Below, in pieces: positions 23,794 to 34,709 of a DNA stretch of 64,000 nt (positions are counted from its first letter, which is position 1; every line of letters begins with the position of its first letter). The translations under genes and the position numbers were made by a program. Source of the DNA: Vandiemenella viatica (taxonomy: Eukaryota > Arthropoda > Insecta > Orthoptera > Morabidae); the NCBI GenBank assembly GCA_031002005.1, contig JARYHS010013630.1, positions 238,397,539 to 238,461,538 on the forward strand. The letters run 5' to 3'. The notes under the pieces were generated by a model that was given only the letters and a program-made list of their open reading frames with translations, did no database searches and was not told the DNA's origin.

Positions 23794-24515
23794 AGTAGGA
23801 AGACAAGGGGGAAGCTGGAACACCCGCCAGGTGGCAGCACGGTCGCGTGACGTCACAACATGGCCGCCCCCCGTTTGGGGCGACCAAGATGGCCGCCGTT
23901 AGTTCTCCGATCGGCCGTACAGATGGCACCATCTCCCAAGGGCTTAGTTTCTTTGGGCGCAGATATTCCACACCACCAGCTAGCGGGGAAATTCCACCGC
24001 CCGGGGCGTGTTTACACAGGTGTGCTCGCCTGCAACTATTTCCTCATCCCTGTTCTGGAATGCGGACGTCAGACAAGTTGTATCGCGGCGACAAAACTAT
24101 GGATTCGTCTATCACTTTAGTTCCTAGTGGTCATCGAGTGTTGCGTATACCAATTCCACCTTTACCGAGTAACTTAAATATAATTAAAGTCTTATCTTCG
24201 AGGAGTTTAAATGGACCCATTGGTTTAAGTAGACAATGGACGATTAGTTCATCCATTAATCGGGAAATCGAGTATGATGGTCTCCATTTGCCGTTAGTTC
24301 ATTTGGTGGCGGCTAGATGGCGTTCGGTGGCAGTATTTCCGGCGCGCTTTGCGAAATGTGTACAATTCCCACTCGGCTGTTTGCTTATCCACTAAGTGTG
24401 ACGAAATATGTATTCCTAGCGTCCTGTTAAGCAAGCACTGAACATCTTGGCTACTATCGACACACAGTAAAATATTTTGTATCGTGAAAAATACTTAAGC
24501 GATTTTTTTACGTGA

Positions 24516-24590
24516 ACAGACATCGGTAGCGTAGGGGTTAGAGTGCCGAAGGTCGCCGGTTCGAGTCCGGCCGCGGTGTTTTTATTGAAA
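24516..24590 (+). repeat. tRNA-like SINE head, family B, in left arm
   Basis: GGTAGCGTAGGGGTTAGAG serves as box A and GGTTCGAGTCC as box B, the head of the family B SINE. The rest of the SINE is missing. It is mirrored at 26509-26583. Confidence 0.6.
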
Positions 24591-24756
24591 AAGCCGTTCC
24601 AACTCGTCAATTTCAAAATTTTAGTTTCCATACCTAGAGAGGATACCTGCCTTGAATAAAAAAAGCATAAATGTTTCCTTTTAACGTTCTATATGGGGAA
24701 AAAAAGCGTCATAAACTACAGATATAAATTCTATGTGTACCTGTTTTCATGAAATT

Positions 24757-24936
24757 ATTTAGCGTTCTTGCCTCGCATTCGGGAGGACGGAGGTTCCAGG
24801 CATCCATGGTTTCCCAAAATCACTCCAAGTGAATGCCGGGGATGCTTCCTTTAAAAGACCATGGCCGAATTCCTTCCCATCCTTTCCCGTCTCTAAAGAC
24901 CTCGCTGTTAACATAAATTCCGTTCATCGAAGCAGG
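24757..24936 (+). repeat. tRNA-derived SINE, family A, in left arm
   Basis: The head TTAGCGTTCTTGCCTCGCATT and the body CCGGGGATGCTTCC, CATGGCCGAATTCCTTCC and CTCTAAAGACCTCGCTGTTAA are present. It is mirrored exactly at 26163-26342, so it was present before the inner arms were homogenised. Confidence 0.75.
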
Positions 24937-25159
24937 CAGACATTAAAAATTAATTCACCGACGAAGAGACGGGAAACAAACTCACTTTTTCATTATGAAC
25001 AATATAATATAACTCACGAGTGTCACCTACAGTCCGTGTATTTTAAAGGATGTATTAAATTAGGGGTATTTATATTTTTATTTATATTTCTCGTGTCCAG
25101 GACATAACAAGTTGAAAAAACAAATAACATTAATTAATTAATATTAACTATAAACACAA

Positions 25160-25383
25160 TTATATAGAATGTGACCAGAATTCCGCAATCTTGATGGCCT
25201 TCTCGTTTGCCCTGTAAAGGTCGTCGATATTGCAGGTTTCAGGGAGATTCCTGCATATCACAAGATGTTGTGGGTTCTGAAGCTCACCACATTCACATAG
25301 ATCGTTGTCATTAGTGTACCCCCATTTTTTAAATATTATATTTACATCGGGACACTTCAGTTCTTAGTCTGTTTAGAGCCTTC
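25160..25383 (-). mobile_element. Mirror copy of LINE C-terminal fragment in left arm
   Basis: This is the exact inverted copy of 25716-25939. It stops at the arm boundary 25383, whereas the right-arm version continues into the spacer. Confidence 0.7.
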
Positions 25384-25715
25384 ATCGGTGAATGTCTCTC
25401 GGTTTCAATGAAAGGATTTCACCATTGATGGGTTTTTGAGGCTACGAATTTTGAAAGGAATAACGTATGTGTGGTATTGCTATACTTTATCACAATAATT
25501 TCATTTTTTTAACTGTTTAACGTCTCTCTAACAACGTGGTCTTTAGAGACGGGGAAAGGAATGGGAATGAATTCGGTCATGGCCTTTTGAAGGTAGCATC
25601 CCCGGCATTCACTTGGAGACACACAATTTCATTACCCCTAATTTTGAAATTTGTCCTGGTGGAGGAACATCAAAGAGGCACCGGCTGCGGGATGTAATCA
25701 GCCATATGCTATATG
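25384..25715. other. Unpaired spacer of the palindrome
   Basis: The 332 bp contain a third, partial family A SINE (25520-25616, minus strand) and, at 25672-25715, the upstream extension of the LINE fragment (HRLRDVISHMLYGRL). Neither has a partner on the other side. Confidence 0.75.
25520..25616 (-). repeat. tRNA-derived SINE, family A, tail part, in spacer
   Basis: It has the CTCTCTAAC, GTGGTCTTTAGAGACGGGG and AATTCGGTCATGGCC segments of family A. The copy ends at CACTTGGAG, so the tRNA-like head is missing. Confidence 0.65.
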
Positions 25716-25939
25716 GAAGGCTCTAAACAGACTAAGAACTGAAGTGTCCCGATGTAAATATAATATTTAAAAAATGGGGGTACACTAATGACAACGATCT
25801 ATGTGAATGTGGTGAGCTTCAGAACCCACAACATCTTGTGATATGCAGGAATCTCCCTGAAACCTGCAATATCGACGACCTTTACAGGGCAAACGAGAAG
25901 GCCATCAAGATTGCGGAATTCTGGTCACATTCTATATAA
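25672..25939 (+). mobile_element. LINE C-terminal zinc-finger fragment
   Basis: The plus strand reads KKWGYTNDNDLCECGELQ followed by NPQHLVICRNLPE. This matches the cysteine/histidine motif (W-G, C-x-C-G, H-L, C) near the C-terminus of Jockey- and R1-like LINE proteins. Two stops interrupt the preceding segment. The fragment spans the spacer/right-arm border at 25715/25716. Confidence 0.65.
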
Positions 25940-26162
25940 TTGTGTTTATAGTTAATATTAATTAATTAATGTTATTTGTTTTTTCAACTTGTTATGTCCT
26001 GGACACGAGAAATATAAATAAAAATATAAATACCCCTAATTTAATACATCCTTTAAAATACACGGACTGTAGGTGACACTCGTGAGTTATATTATATTGT
26101 TCATAATGAAAAAGTGAGTTTGTTTCCCGTCTCTTCGTCGGTGAATTAATTTTTAATGTCTG

Positions 26163-26342
26163 CCTGCTTCGATGAACGGAATTTATGTTAACAGCGAGGT
26201 CTTTAGAGACGGGAAAGGATGGGAAGGAATTCGGCCATGGTCTTTTAAAGGAAGCATCCCCGGCATTCACTTGGAGTGATTTTGGGAAACCATGGATGCC
26301 TGGAACCTCCGTCCTCCCGAATGCGAGGCAAGAACGCTAAAT
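26163..26342 (-). repeat. tRNA-derived SINE, family A, in right arm
   Basis: Exact inverted counterpart of 24757-24936 within the homogenised inner palindrome. Confidence 0.75.
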
Positions 26343-26508
26343 AATTTCATGAAAACAGGTACACATAGAATTTATATCTGTAGTTTATGACGCTTTTTTT
26401 CCCCATATAGAACGTTAAAAGGAAACATTTATGCTTTTTTTATTCAAGGCAGGTATCCTCTCTAGGTATGGAAACTAAAATTTTGAAATTGACGAGTTGG
26501 AACGGCTT

Positions 26509-26583
26509 TTTCAATAAAAACACCGCGGCCGGACTCGAACCGGCGACCTTCGGCACTCTAACCCCTACGCTACCGATGTCTGT
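26509..26583 (-). repeat. tRNA-like SINE head, family B, in right arm
   Basis: Exact inverted counterpart of 24516-24590; reads CCGGACTCGAACCGGCGACC as the box B complement. Confidence 0.6.
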
Positions 26584-28995
26584 TCACGTAAAAAAATCGC
26601 TTAAGTATTTTTCACGATACAAAATATTTTACTGTGTGTCGATAGTAGCCAAGATGTTCAGTGCTTGCTTAACAGGACGCTAGGAATACATATTTCGTCA
26701 CACTTAGTGGATAAGCAAACAGCCGAGTGGGAATTGTACACATTTCGCAAAGCGCGCCGGAAATACTGCCACCGAACGCCATCTAGCCGCCACCAAATGA
26801 ACTAACGGCAAATGGAGACCATCATACTCGATTTCCCGATTAATGGATGAACTAATCGTCCATTGTCTACTTAAACCAATGGGTCCATTTAAACTCCTCG
26901 AAGATAAGACTTTAATTATATTTAAGTTACTCGGTAAAGGTGGAATTGGTATACGCAACACTCGATGACCACTAGGAACTAAAGTGATAGACGAATCCAT
27001 AGTTTTGTCTGACGTCCGCATTCCAGAACAGGGATGAGGAAATAGTTGCAGGCGAGCACACCTGTGTAAACACGCCCCGGGCGGGGAATTTCCCCGCTAG
27101 CTGGGGTAGTGGAATATCTGCGCCCAAAGAAACTAAGCCCTTGGGAGATGGTGCTCTGTAGCGGCCGATCGGAGAACTAACGGCGCCGCCATCTTGGTCG
27201 CCCCAAACGGGGGGCGGCCATGTTGTGACGACACGCGACCGTGCTGCCACCTGGCGGGTGTTCCAGCTTCCCCCTTGTCTTCCTACTAACTGTGCTCTGT
27301 GTCGCATTTGTCGCATGTGTTGGATTAAGAACTGTCCACATCGCGTTGTTCACTATGTACCCTTTGGTGGTTGTGCACGAGATTCTTTTAGACTTCTGGA
27401 ACAGACTCATACACTAACGCTGATGAAAAATTTCACGAAAGATCAAACATCATGTTGAACTTAGTGAGCATTATTTTAGTTGAATTGCTATACTGCGGCC
27501 ATGAGGATTGTGAAATCAGTGTTAAATGAGAGATTTTTCTCGTTTAACAGCCTGCTAGTTGAAGAGTGAAGATCAAATTTTTTGCTGTGGTTTCATACTA
27601 CTACTCATACTTTTAACACTATGATTCTCACATTTCATTCTTTAATAGTATGCGACCTTAAACTTACTGCACTCCTGGCTAAGGATTGAAAGTTCAGTTA
27701 TTAGAACTTCAGGAAGGCACTCCAAGAGGTATCGTTCTAATTTACATTTCTTACCCTCGACCAGAAATACTTCCTCCACCTGGTAATCGTAAAAAAATCT
27801 TAAAGTTTTCATAGCTTTAGTCTTGTTCCTTCTACCGCGCAACTTTCCGAAAAATACTAAGAAACGAGAAAATGACTTTGACGTTAGAAATCTACCATTT
27901 TACACTTGCAACTGCTCACCGCATTCCGTAAGCCGAAATGAGCTATTATTCGAGGGCTGACTACTAAGTTCGACAAGATCTCAGAAATCATCCACATTTC
28001 AGCTAGTACTCCAGAGTATGATTTTGGCATTTCATTTCATTTTTCTTATGATACCTTGGTTTCGGTTCAGCCTCTCCACAGAGTGCATACGACACTGTTG
28101 ATAGTGATTCGACCACTCAATGGGGACGTTAAGCCTAGGTATCTTTCGGAATAGTAGGCCTGAACAGGCCACCATACAAATTATTATTCACCTATCACGC
28201 AGAAATAAACTGACTGAATTCTAGTAAACTACCTTGGATAGGGACGTTAAGCCTGGTGGTATTTTCTGAAGAGTAGGCTTGCATTTCCCTTCTTCAACTT
28301 GCAGTATTCCTTCCCGCTTTATTAAACCGACGGGGTTTTGAACCGTTGGCCACACATTATGAAAATATGCTAATTATTTCAATAGTTACTATGAATTTGC
28401 GAATTGTTACTATTTTAAGACCGCTGTATAGAAAAACGGAGGAAGACGCTAATATTAGACTGCATTTCAGTACAAAATCGTGATTAATCAATACTTTTGA
28501 CAAAATCGATGAAATTGTGAATAATTACTATTTTAAGACCATCGAATAGAAAAACAGAGGAAAGTGTGAATATTAGACTGAATTAAGCACAAAATCGTGA
28601 TTATTCTGTCTTATATACAAGATCGCAGACCGCTGTCGGGGACCGGCGCATGTGAATAAAAGGTCAGTCGGGGGGACGGCCCGAAGTAATTTTCGTAGGT
28701 AGGTAATAACATGTAATTACAAGCCGGCGTGCTGCCCTTTTCCTCGAGCGGGCCATGTTGGCTGCAGGAGGCGTGGCTGGTGACCTGGAAGGAGCTCCGG
28801 TCCGGAATGGCAGCCATTATATACATAGGTAGATAATTATAAGGCTCCGTGCGGCCCTGCAGGTAGGTAATTGCCCCTAATTGCGAGGCGGCGGGCTGCA
28901 ATTGCCGCGAGCGGCGGAGCCTTGGCCGCAGGATGTTGGGCAGGGGGCGGGGTGGGTGACGGCAGCATCCTGTGATCGTGGTAGAAAGCCCTACT

Positions 28996-29945
28996 AGCAG
29001 CTTTAATGATTATATGTGACTTCTTCATTTCTCAAAAAATTTCTGTTTGAGTTCTAAAATGTCTGGACAGTTCTCTTCCAGCTTCGTCCTGATCATTTTT
29101 GTGCCCTCTCTTCTGATTCATCAACTCCAAAAAAATTTCTTTGACCCGAGCTTTTCGGTTGGAAATTTTCATAAGGCCCAATTTTTCTTTACCAACGGTG
29201 ATTATTTCTCTCTTCAATGTATTCCAGTCGTCGTCAGTCGAAAACCTTTCAGAATTATTTCTTAAACTCGCGTCTTCCAGCTCTGCTATTTTTTTCTAAT
29301 GTTCGATTGTTTCAAAATGTTCACTTCCAGTCTCTTCTGCCTGTTTGCTTCTTTATTAACTCGAATTTAGTGGACACCTCATAACTATGAAAATGTGGTT
29401 AGAGTTCATTTCAGCTCCTGGGTATGCTGTCGATTACTGAACCTCTGTTTAACAATAACATAATATAGCTGATATCTACCTGTATCCCGTGGACGTTTCA
29501 AGATGTATATTCTTCGTGCATGATTCTTAATCATTTTGTTCACCAGAATTAATTTTTGTTTTTCTGATAATTCGAGAAACTTGTCCATTTATTTACCCTA
29601 GACGAAATCTTCCTACAGTATTCCTCTCTTTTCATGCTCCCACTACCGATTTCCAGTCACCCATCATTGTTATATTTTTCTCTTCCTTCACATATGGGAT
29701 TAACTCTTCAAACTCGTCATCATATTCCTGTGGCGTTGGTATATACAGAGTATCAGGGATAGTATCTAATTTCATCGAAGTACCCCTGCTATTAAACTGT
29801 TAATAGTAACTCAGCCGGTTCCCTACTCTCTTGTTCATTATAAACCTCACATCGATAACTCCACTGACAGTCTTCAATTATTATGGTTCCTAAGGGCAGA
29901 AATCCTGTGCATTGATCTCACTAAGCACAACGACATTTGATGACT
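28996..29945 (-). mobile_element. RTE-like LINE relic, 5' part of a split copy
   Basis: Minus-strand endonuclease and linker remains: NHARRIYILKRPRDTGRYQL (29480-29540), then NDQDEAGREL near 29080, EMKK and IKAA at the palindrome border. About 150 bp between the linker and EMKK are missing relative to 9700-9860. The 3' part resumes at 20401 across the palindromic element. Confidence 0.75.
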
Positions 29946-30344
29946 CCTCCTGATTACTATTAGGTTCCACACACGACACGTCTCAGGGATTACATAAAAC
30001 AATGACTTCACAAGAAGTGAAATTTGAAGAGTGTGTTACTAATACTCAAATGTATTCTTTCTTCCCTACTAGAGTTAGTGAATGTCACAATCAGAGGAGG
30101 ATTGATTTTGCTGTGAAACGCACTTTGGTACGCAATGTTGTGTAAACTGCAGTGTGTTCGTCAAGCTCAGCTGTGAGGTTCCCTTAAAAAACTAATTTCT
30201 TGGATTCTTTGAGGTGTAATTTTATTACGTTAGTGGTAGCAATTTGTCCTATACTAGCAGGATACAATTCAGATATTGCATTACTCTGGAAGATTGGGAT
30301 CTAAAGCAAGGAAAGGCTCTCACGAGAGGATTTTTTTTTCTTGT
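29946..30344. other. Unassigned DNA
   Basis: Nothing recognisable in this stretch. Confidence 0.3.
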
Positions 30345-30550
30345 TTGCTTATGGCTTCACGCCTCGTCGATATCGTGGTTATTAGAGTCTGGAAAATAGT
30401 GGGGACAAGGAACTGGAAAGAATTAGGTAATTGTATTTGTAATGGAATCATCGCAGCAATTGCCTGGAGTGACATGGGACAGTCGGAAGGGGATTCAAAC
30501 CGGCGTCCTCCAGAATCCGAGGCCAGAGTGTTACCGCTCACCCAGCACGT
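30345..30550 (-). repeat. tRNA-derived SINE, family A, decayed
   Basis: The head complement reads GGGGATTCAAACCGGCGTCC followed by TCCAGAATCCGAGGCCAGAG; the body is highly diverged. Related to the copy at 48003-48225, which shares the GGCTTCACGCCTCGTCG-type end. Confidence 0.5.
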
Positions 30551-30930
30551 TCGGTGCCAAAAGATCGATGGAGTTTGGGCAATAAGGAATAACTAATACA
30601 AAAGCTTGCAGTTTGCATATCCAACACAGCAGATTTTAATGTTATGCTTTCAGTCTTCATAAAATGACTGAAAATGTCTGAAAATAAGGGTTAAGGAGGA
30701 GAATAAGTTATTCTTCCCCATCCAGCTTCAGCTCCTAGCGGCTACGATGATATGCAGCACTCTGCGCAGTGTACCGAAGGCGACGCGACGTGCTGGAAGC
30801 AACTAGATATTCCCTAGCAACAGCTTATGCCTTTTATAGATCAGCAGACACAGTGACGTCTTGTAATCACGTGGTTGATAGGAGTGAGTTAACGTGTGGT
30901 TCTGCGTGACCAGCACTCCTTATTTGATAA
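30551..30930. other. Unassigned DNA
   Basis: No feature seen apart from ordinary mixed-composition sequence. Confidence 0.25.
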
Positions 30931-31298
30931 GGGGGCGTCCGTCAATTACGTAAGTTGTTTTTCCGTAATTCCGCTACTCCCTCCCCCCTCTGGTGACATT
31001 TAGTGAGATCTTGTCGAAACTTGCCCCCCCCCCCCAAATCTGCTAATCAACCTCGTAGCTTTTTGAGACCACTTTTTTTATCTCTTTTCCTTATGAAGGA
31101 GATTATAACCCCCCCCCCCCTCCCCCCATCCGCATCGATTCGAGGTCCTTTCTGTTAGCTCTACTACTGTCCTTCGAGACTTTCGAAAGCTCACGTGAGA
31201 TTTCCACCGTCCCGTCCCTGGTGAGATTTGGTGAGATTTCGCCGGACCCCCCCCTCACCCACCCCCCATTTCACTTCACATAAATAGTGGAAGCCCCC
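30931..31298. mobile_element. C-rich MITE with TAA target duplication
   Basis: The left end GGGGGCGTCCGTCAATTACGT and complemented right end GGGGGCTTCCACTATTTATGT are imperfect TIRs. TAA flanks both sides (30928-30930 and 31299-31301), as in PIF/Harbinger insertions. The interior has long C runs and repeated GGTGAGATTT-like segments and does not code. Confidence 0.55.
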
Positions 31299-31639
31299 TA
31301 AGGAAGCAAGAAAACTTCGGATTGTTTGGTCCTCAGTTCACGTAACAGGAGCCTATTCATATGTACGCAGCTTGGCCACTAAGGGTCTACTTAAAATTCT
31401 CGTGAGCCTCCTGCTCGTATACTACACCCTTTAGCTATATCAGGCAATTGAGATGCTTGAAGGAGACTCAAGCAAAGCACGCTTTTAACTAGCGTTATAT
31501 TTCCGGACTCCCTTCCTGTTTGCCTCTATCAGACATTCTGACGTTAACTATACGTTAAAATTTTTGTATCACAAATTTATTTTAAAAAATTTCGTTGATA
31601 TGTTGTTTGTAGCAACTAAAATAATTAAATGCGTATGGC
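31299..31639. other. Unassigned DNA
   Basis: Nothing recognisable. Confidence 0.25.
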
Positions 31640-31905
31640 ATCGTTGGCCAGGAAATCCCCGGAGGATCTGGCCAACAAGTAACAAATGTTTATTCGATTA
31701 ATCTCCCATGTGCATTCCTGTTGCTGCTGCACTAGCCTCATCTCGGAAGAGTTCTGGCGTGCTTCACATTACACATCAAGCTGTGCCATAGGTGATAGTA
31801 GGGGTAAGGTCCTTTTAAAATTCACTCCAAGACAGTGATTCGAAACTGTGATCTTTCGATCTCCAGTCGAACGTCTTAACAACTGTGCCACCAGGCCGCT
31901 ATTTT
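31640..31905 (-). repeat. tRNA-derived SINE, family C
   Basis: Minus strand: TGGCACAGTTGTTAAGACG resembles box A and GTTTCGAATCACTG box B of a degenerate tRNA head (31833-31905). A non-tRNA body extends to about 31640. Only one copy is seen in this window. Confidence 0.5.
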
Positions 31906-32539
31906 GTAGTAACTAATTAGTAATTAAAATCAGTTCCACTATCAGAGGTTCGTACCGGGAAAGACCTGCTTTAATTTTGTCTATAGTTATTCATTCATAT
32001 CATCAATAAACCCAATAAATGTGGAATTGTGTTATTCTTCATTGCCGTATATACATTCCGATTCGTGATAAACACGCACCGCTTGATTTACAGTAAGAAT
32101 TAAAAAGATGGAAGGTAAGTGTTGCGCCCTATGTATTTTCAGCTTGTATGAAGGGAAACCACCACCTCATGCGTTCACCAACTGACCACTACACACTCCG
32201 AGTTCAGTGCTTCGTTTTGTTCTAAAGCTGCCTAATGATCTTAGACCAGGCACTTAATCAATGTTTGGTCTATAAAAAAGATACAAGCCTACCACAGAAA
32301 AACTTCCTATTATAGTAGCTATTTGCACAACGTCTTCAATTAATTTATCTTAACTGAGATGGAGCGCAGTGTCAGATTACAATTTTCTTATAAACTCCTT
32401 TTTCCTCTTTCTGTACCCGCCTACTTTTGCCCCTTAGGAATTTTAAATCCCTTAGCGTTTTGGTAAATAATTCAACACTTCCCATTTTTAACTCCCTTAT
32501 GCTTGAAATGAGTTACAGCTTGTGGTAATGGTCATTTTT
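31906..32539. other. Unassigned AT-rich DNA
   Basis: No coding region or repeat recognised. Confidence 0.25.
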
Positions 32540-33010
32540 TTTCCCTTCCATACACCATTCGTAATTTTTCTACCATCTTTCCAAACCTCATCTCCAATAC
32601 ACACCTTGTACACTTCCATATCTCCCTTCACCCTCCTCCCGTCTTCCATTGAATCTTAATCGAGCTCCTGTATTATATCAGTTACCATCTGGATTCTGCA
32701 GTAATTTACACAGAAAATTCTAGCTCCGGTGCCTCCACATTCTCCAGCTCCTATATTTAATACCCAAAACGTTGATCCCACACTACGTCACCATATTCAA
32801 ACAACGATCTAAAAAAAAAATGTTGTTTCAAATTCTTCGCTTCTCTGGTATATCTCATCTTCACCATCTCCAGTAAATCGAATGGTATTTTGAAGCCTTT
32901 TCCTACCACCTGACCAATTTGTCCTACCCAGTTTATTATTTAATGTTATGCGAAGATAATTCCACATAGGTCTTTAGCAATTGATTTCTCCCCCAAACTA
33001 TCATAATAAA
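32540..33010 (-). mobile_element. Probable C-terminal relic of a non-LTR retrotransposon
   Basis: Minus-strand translation gives SLFEYGDVVWDQRF, which resembles the Y-G-x-x-V/I-W motif after the RT in LINE proteins, and GRRVKGDMEVYKVCIGDEVW further on. The DNA is similar to 6918-7320. Several stops are present. Confidence 0.35.
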
Positions 33011-33435
33011 CTAGTAGTAGGACTTTGTCTGTCCTACCATATATATACGTTAATCAATTACGCAGGGGGCGAGGTGACAGGTAAAGGACACAGGCCACCC
33101 CCCCTTTGACAATTAATTACCACTCCCCTTCTTTTTTTTTGTCAGTGACCCTTTAAATAATGAATGACATGCCCACTTCTTTTTTCCTCTTTCATATTTA
33201 TGTTATATAATTGCCTGACGACACCTAGCATCTGCCGCCCATGGCGCCTCACCCCCACTTCCGCCCCCGCGGACGGTAGCTGTCCCATAGCAACGGCCTA
33301 TGGCTATTTATTTCCCGCTATCTGTCCACCCGTGTTCCGCCGTCCCATGGGTATACACAAAATGTTACCAATCCCCTGTATTTCTCACCAAGGGAACGCG
33401 TTGCGTAACTTTAAGTACCAGATACTTAAATGATT
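33011..33435. other. Unassigned DNA with GC-rich patch
   Basis: A C-rich stretch at 33060-33130 resembles part of the MITE at 30931-31298. The 33220-33370 part is GC-rich with no identified function. Confidence 0.3.
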
Positions 33436-33735
33436 CATTTTTGTCTTATAACAGTTGTGCAGATTCTCACGAATTTTCCTAAAGCTATTTTTTCCTTACC
33501 ACATGTTATCTTACGAGTGTAGTGAAATACTTCGTCCACCAATCTATTTGAGTCGGAATGACAGGAAAGATTAGAGAAATAAGGTGCCGCACTGATTCTT
33601 AAATGAATTCTTTTTTCCCTCGTACCATTCGGGATTGGAATGTACAGCAAAGAGATTAGCTTTGGTGCTGAGCACCCTCTGCCACACACATTTTTGTGAA
33701 TTGCAGAGTATATATGTAGATGTAGATGTGTCTCT
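33436..33735 (+). mobile_element. LINE or SINE 3' end with GTAGAT-type tail
   Basis: The segment GAGCACCCTCTGCCACACAC...GAATTGCAGAG followed by repeated GTAGAT units (33711-33728) has the form of a LINE 3' end terminating in a hexamer tail. From memory, similar ends are common in orthopteran genomes. No conserved coding motif remains. Confidence 0.45.
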
Positions 33736-34709
33736 AAAATTTACTTTAATACTCGGTAGGCCCTAGGATCGGTCAAACAACTAAGCCGCTTACGAACCAA
33801 TACAAGTTACACCCAGGAATCACAGCCAGGGTCGAGAGGACAAAGGTCATTGGTCAGTTCTGGATAACGACAAAAAGCATGATGGAAGGATAACCCACTC
33901 TTATACTCTTCATTGGAAGTGCCTCCTATCTGCTGGCTATTGTTTAATGTTCCACGCATCTAAAAAAAGACTTTTGTTTGGAGATGCCGACTAGTAGGAT
34001 ATTTAGCATAGCTTCCTGTTGAACATATATTTATCCTGTAGCATATAGCGGTCTACACATTCTAGAGTCCATGAACATAGTGCTCTTAAAGTTACCTTTG
34101 AAATCTGGGTCAGTGTGAAATATATTTGAAAGATTATTCACCCACTAAGGATCTTGCGAGTATAGTCAGAAAATCTTCGTAATAAATGATATTACAGATA
34201 CGTTATCTTGGTTGTCCGGGTAGAACCGTATTGATTTATTGAAACGTCAGGTTTCCATCCAGACAACCACGACAACGTCGACATCGACCACGGAAGTTTG
34301 CGCAACCATTTCATATTATGATATTAGTGATAGTTATCTGCCGTCATTTAAATTATTTAAAAATCATACAGAGTACAGGATAATCAGGTCGATTGAGAGG
34401 ATGCAACGAACTCTCTCATTGTTGCACACACGGTAAACGACGTCACTCGTACATACATTGTTTAATTGCCAGGTACAATGCTGCTGTTGTGACGTATTTT
34501 GGATTTGGTACGCTTGTTCATTGTACGAGTATTGCATTCACATGGATAGCATATGTCACACGTTGAATGTGGTTTTCTGGTTCACATGGCAGGCGATGAC
34601 TGATTAGGCAAAAACGTATTTCCACTAGCACAAGTCTCTGCCATTGTGACTGGAGTCTTATAAGACAATACGAAGTTTCACCTCAAATCTTTATCTCAGT
34701 TCGCCAGCG
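33736..34709. other. Unassigned DNA
   Basis: No recognised element. A short ACGACAACGTCGACATCGACC stretch at 34267-34287 is a simple repeat-like region. Confidence 0.25.

Larger units (their letters stand above)
20402..25383 (+). repeat. Left arm of the palindromic element
   Basis: The arm begins with a GC-rich 480-bp terminal block, then AT-rich DNA. It carries two insertions absent from the other arm (21223-22020 and 22825-23793). From about 24080 inward it mirrors the right arm base for base about a centre at 25549.5 wherever I compared. Further out the arms differ by substitutions and small indels. Confidence 0.85.
20402..28995. mobile_element. Giant palindromic (foldback-like) element inserted in an RTE copy
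   Basis: Two long inverted arms (20402-25383 and 25716-28995) surround a 332-bp spacer. The outer ends match: the left reads GGGCTTTCTACCACGATCAA from about 20418, and the complemented right end has the same sequence with one difference. Both flanks are one RTE-like LINE interrupted between the sequences encoding IKAA and KPLLSSED, with AGCA next to both ends (20398-20401 and 28996-28999) as a likely 3-4-bp duplication. No transposase is visible. The arms contain SINE and LINE fragments. The superfamily is not assigned. Confidence 0.8.
25716..28995 (-). repeat. Right arm of the palindromic element
   Basis: Inverted partner of 20402-25383. It lacks the LTR-like and foldback insertions of the left arm but has about 100 extra bp near 28158-28260 that look like a local duplication of GGGACGTTAAGCCT with its flanks. 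The terminal GC-rich block (28620-28990) aligns with 20410-20780 but is visibly diverged. Confidence 0.85.

Noticed and set aside
23847..24395. 182-codon open frame in the palindrome arm
   Set aside because: It does not persist cleanly in the other arm (small indel near 24080), shows no domain, and overlaps non-coding element DNA.
24516..24590. Functional tRNA gene
   Set aside because: Boxes A and B are tRNA-like, but the acceptor stem does not close and the same head occurs in the family B SINEs.
24829..26270. Identical 92-codon frames in the two arms, which might look like a duplicated gene
   Set aside because: The translation begins inside a SINE and is identical only because the arms are inverted copies; no domain is present.
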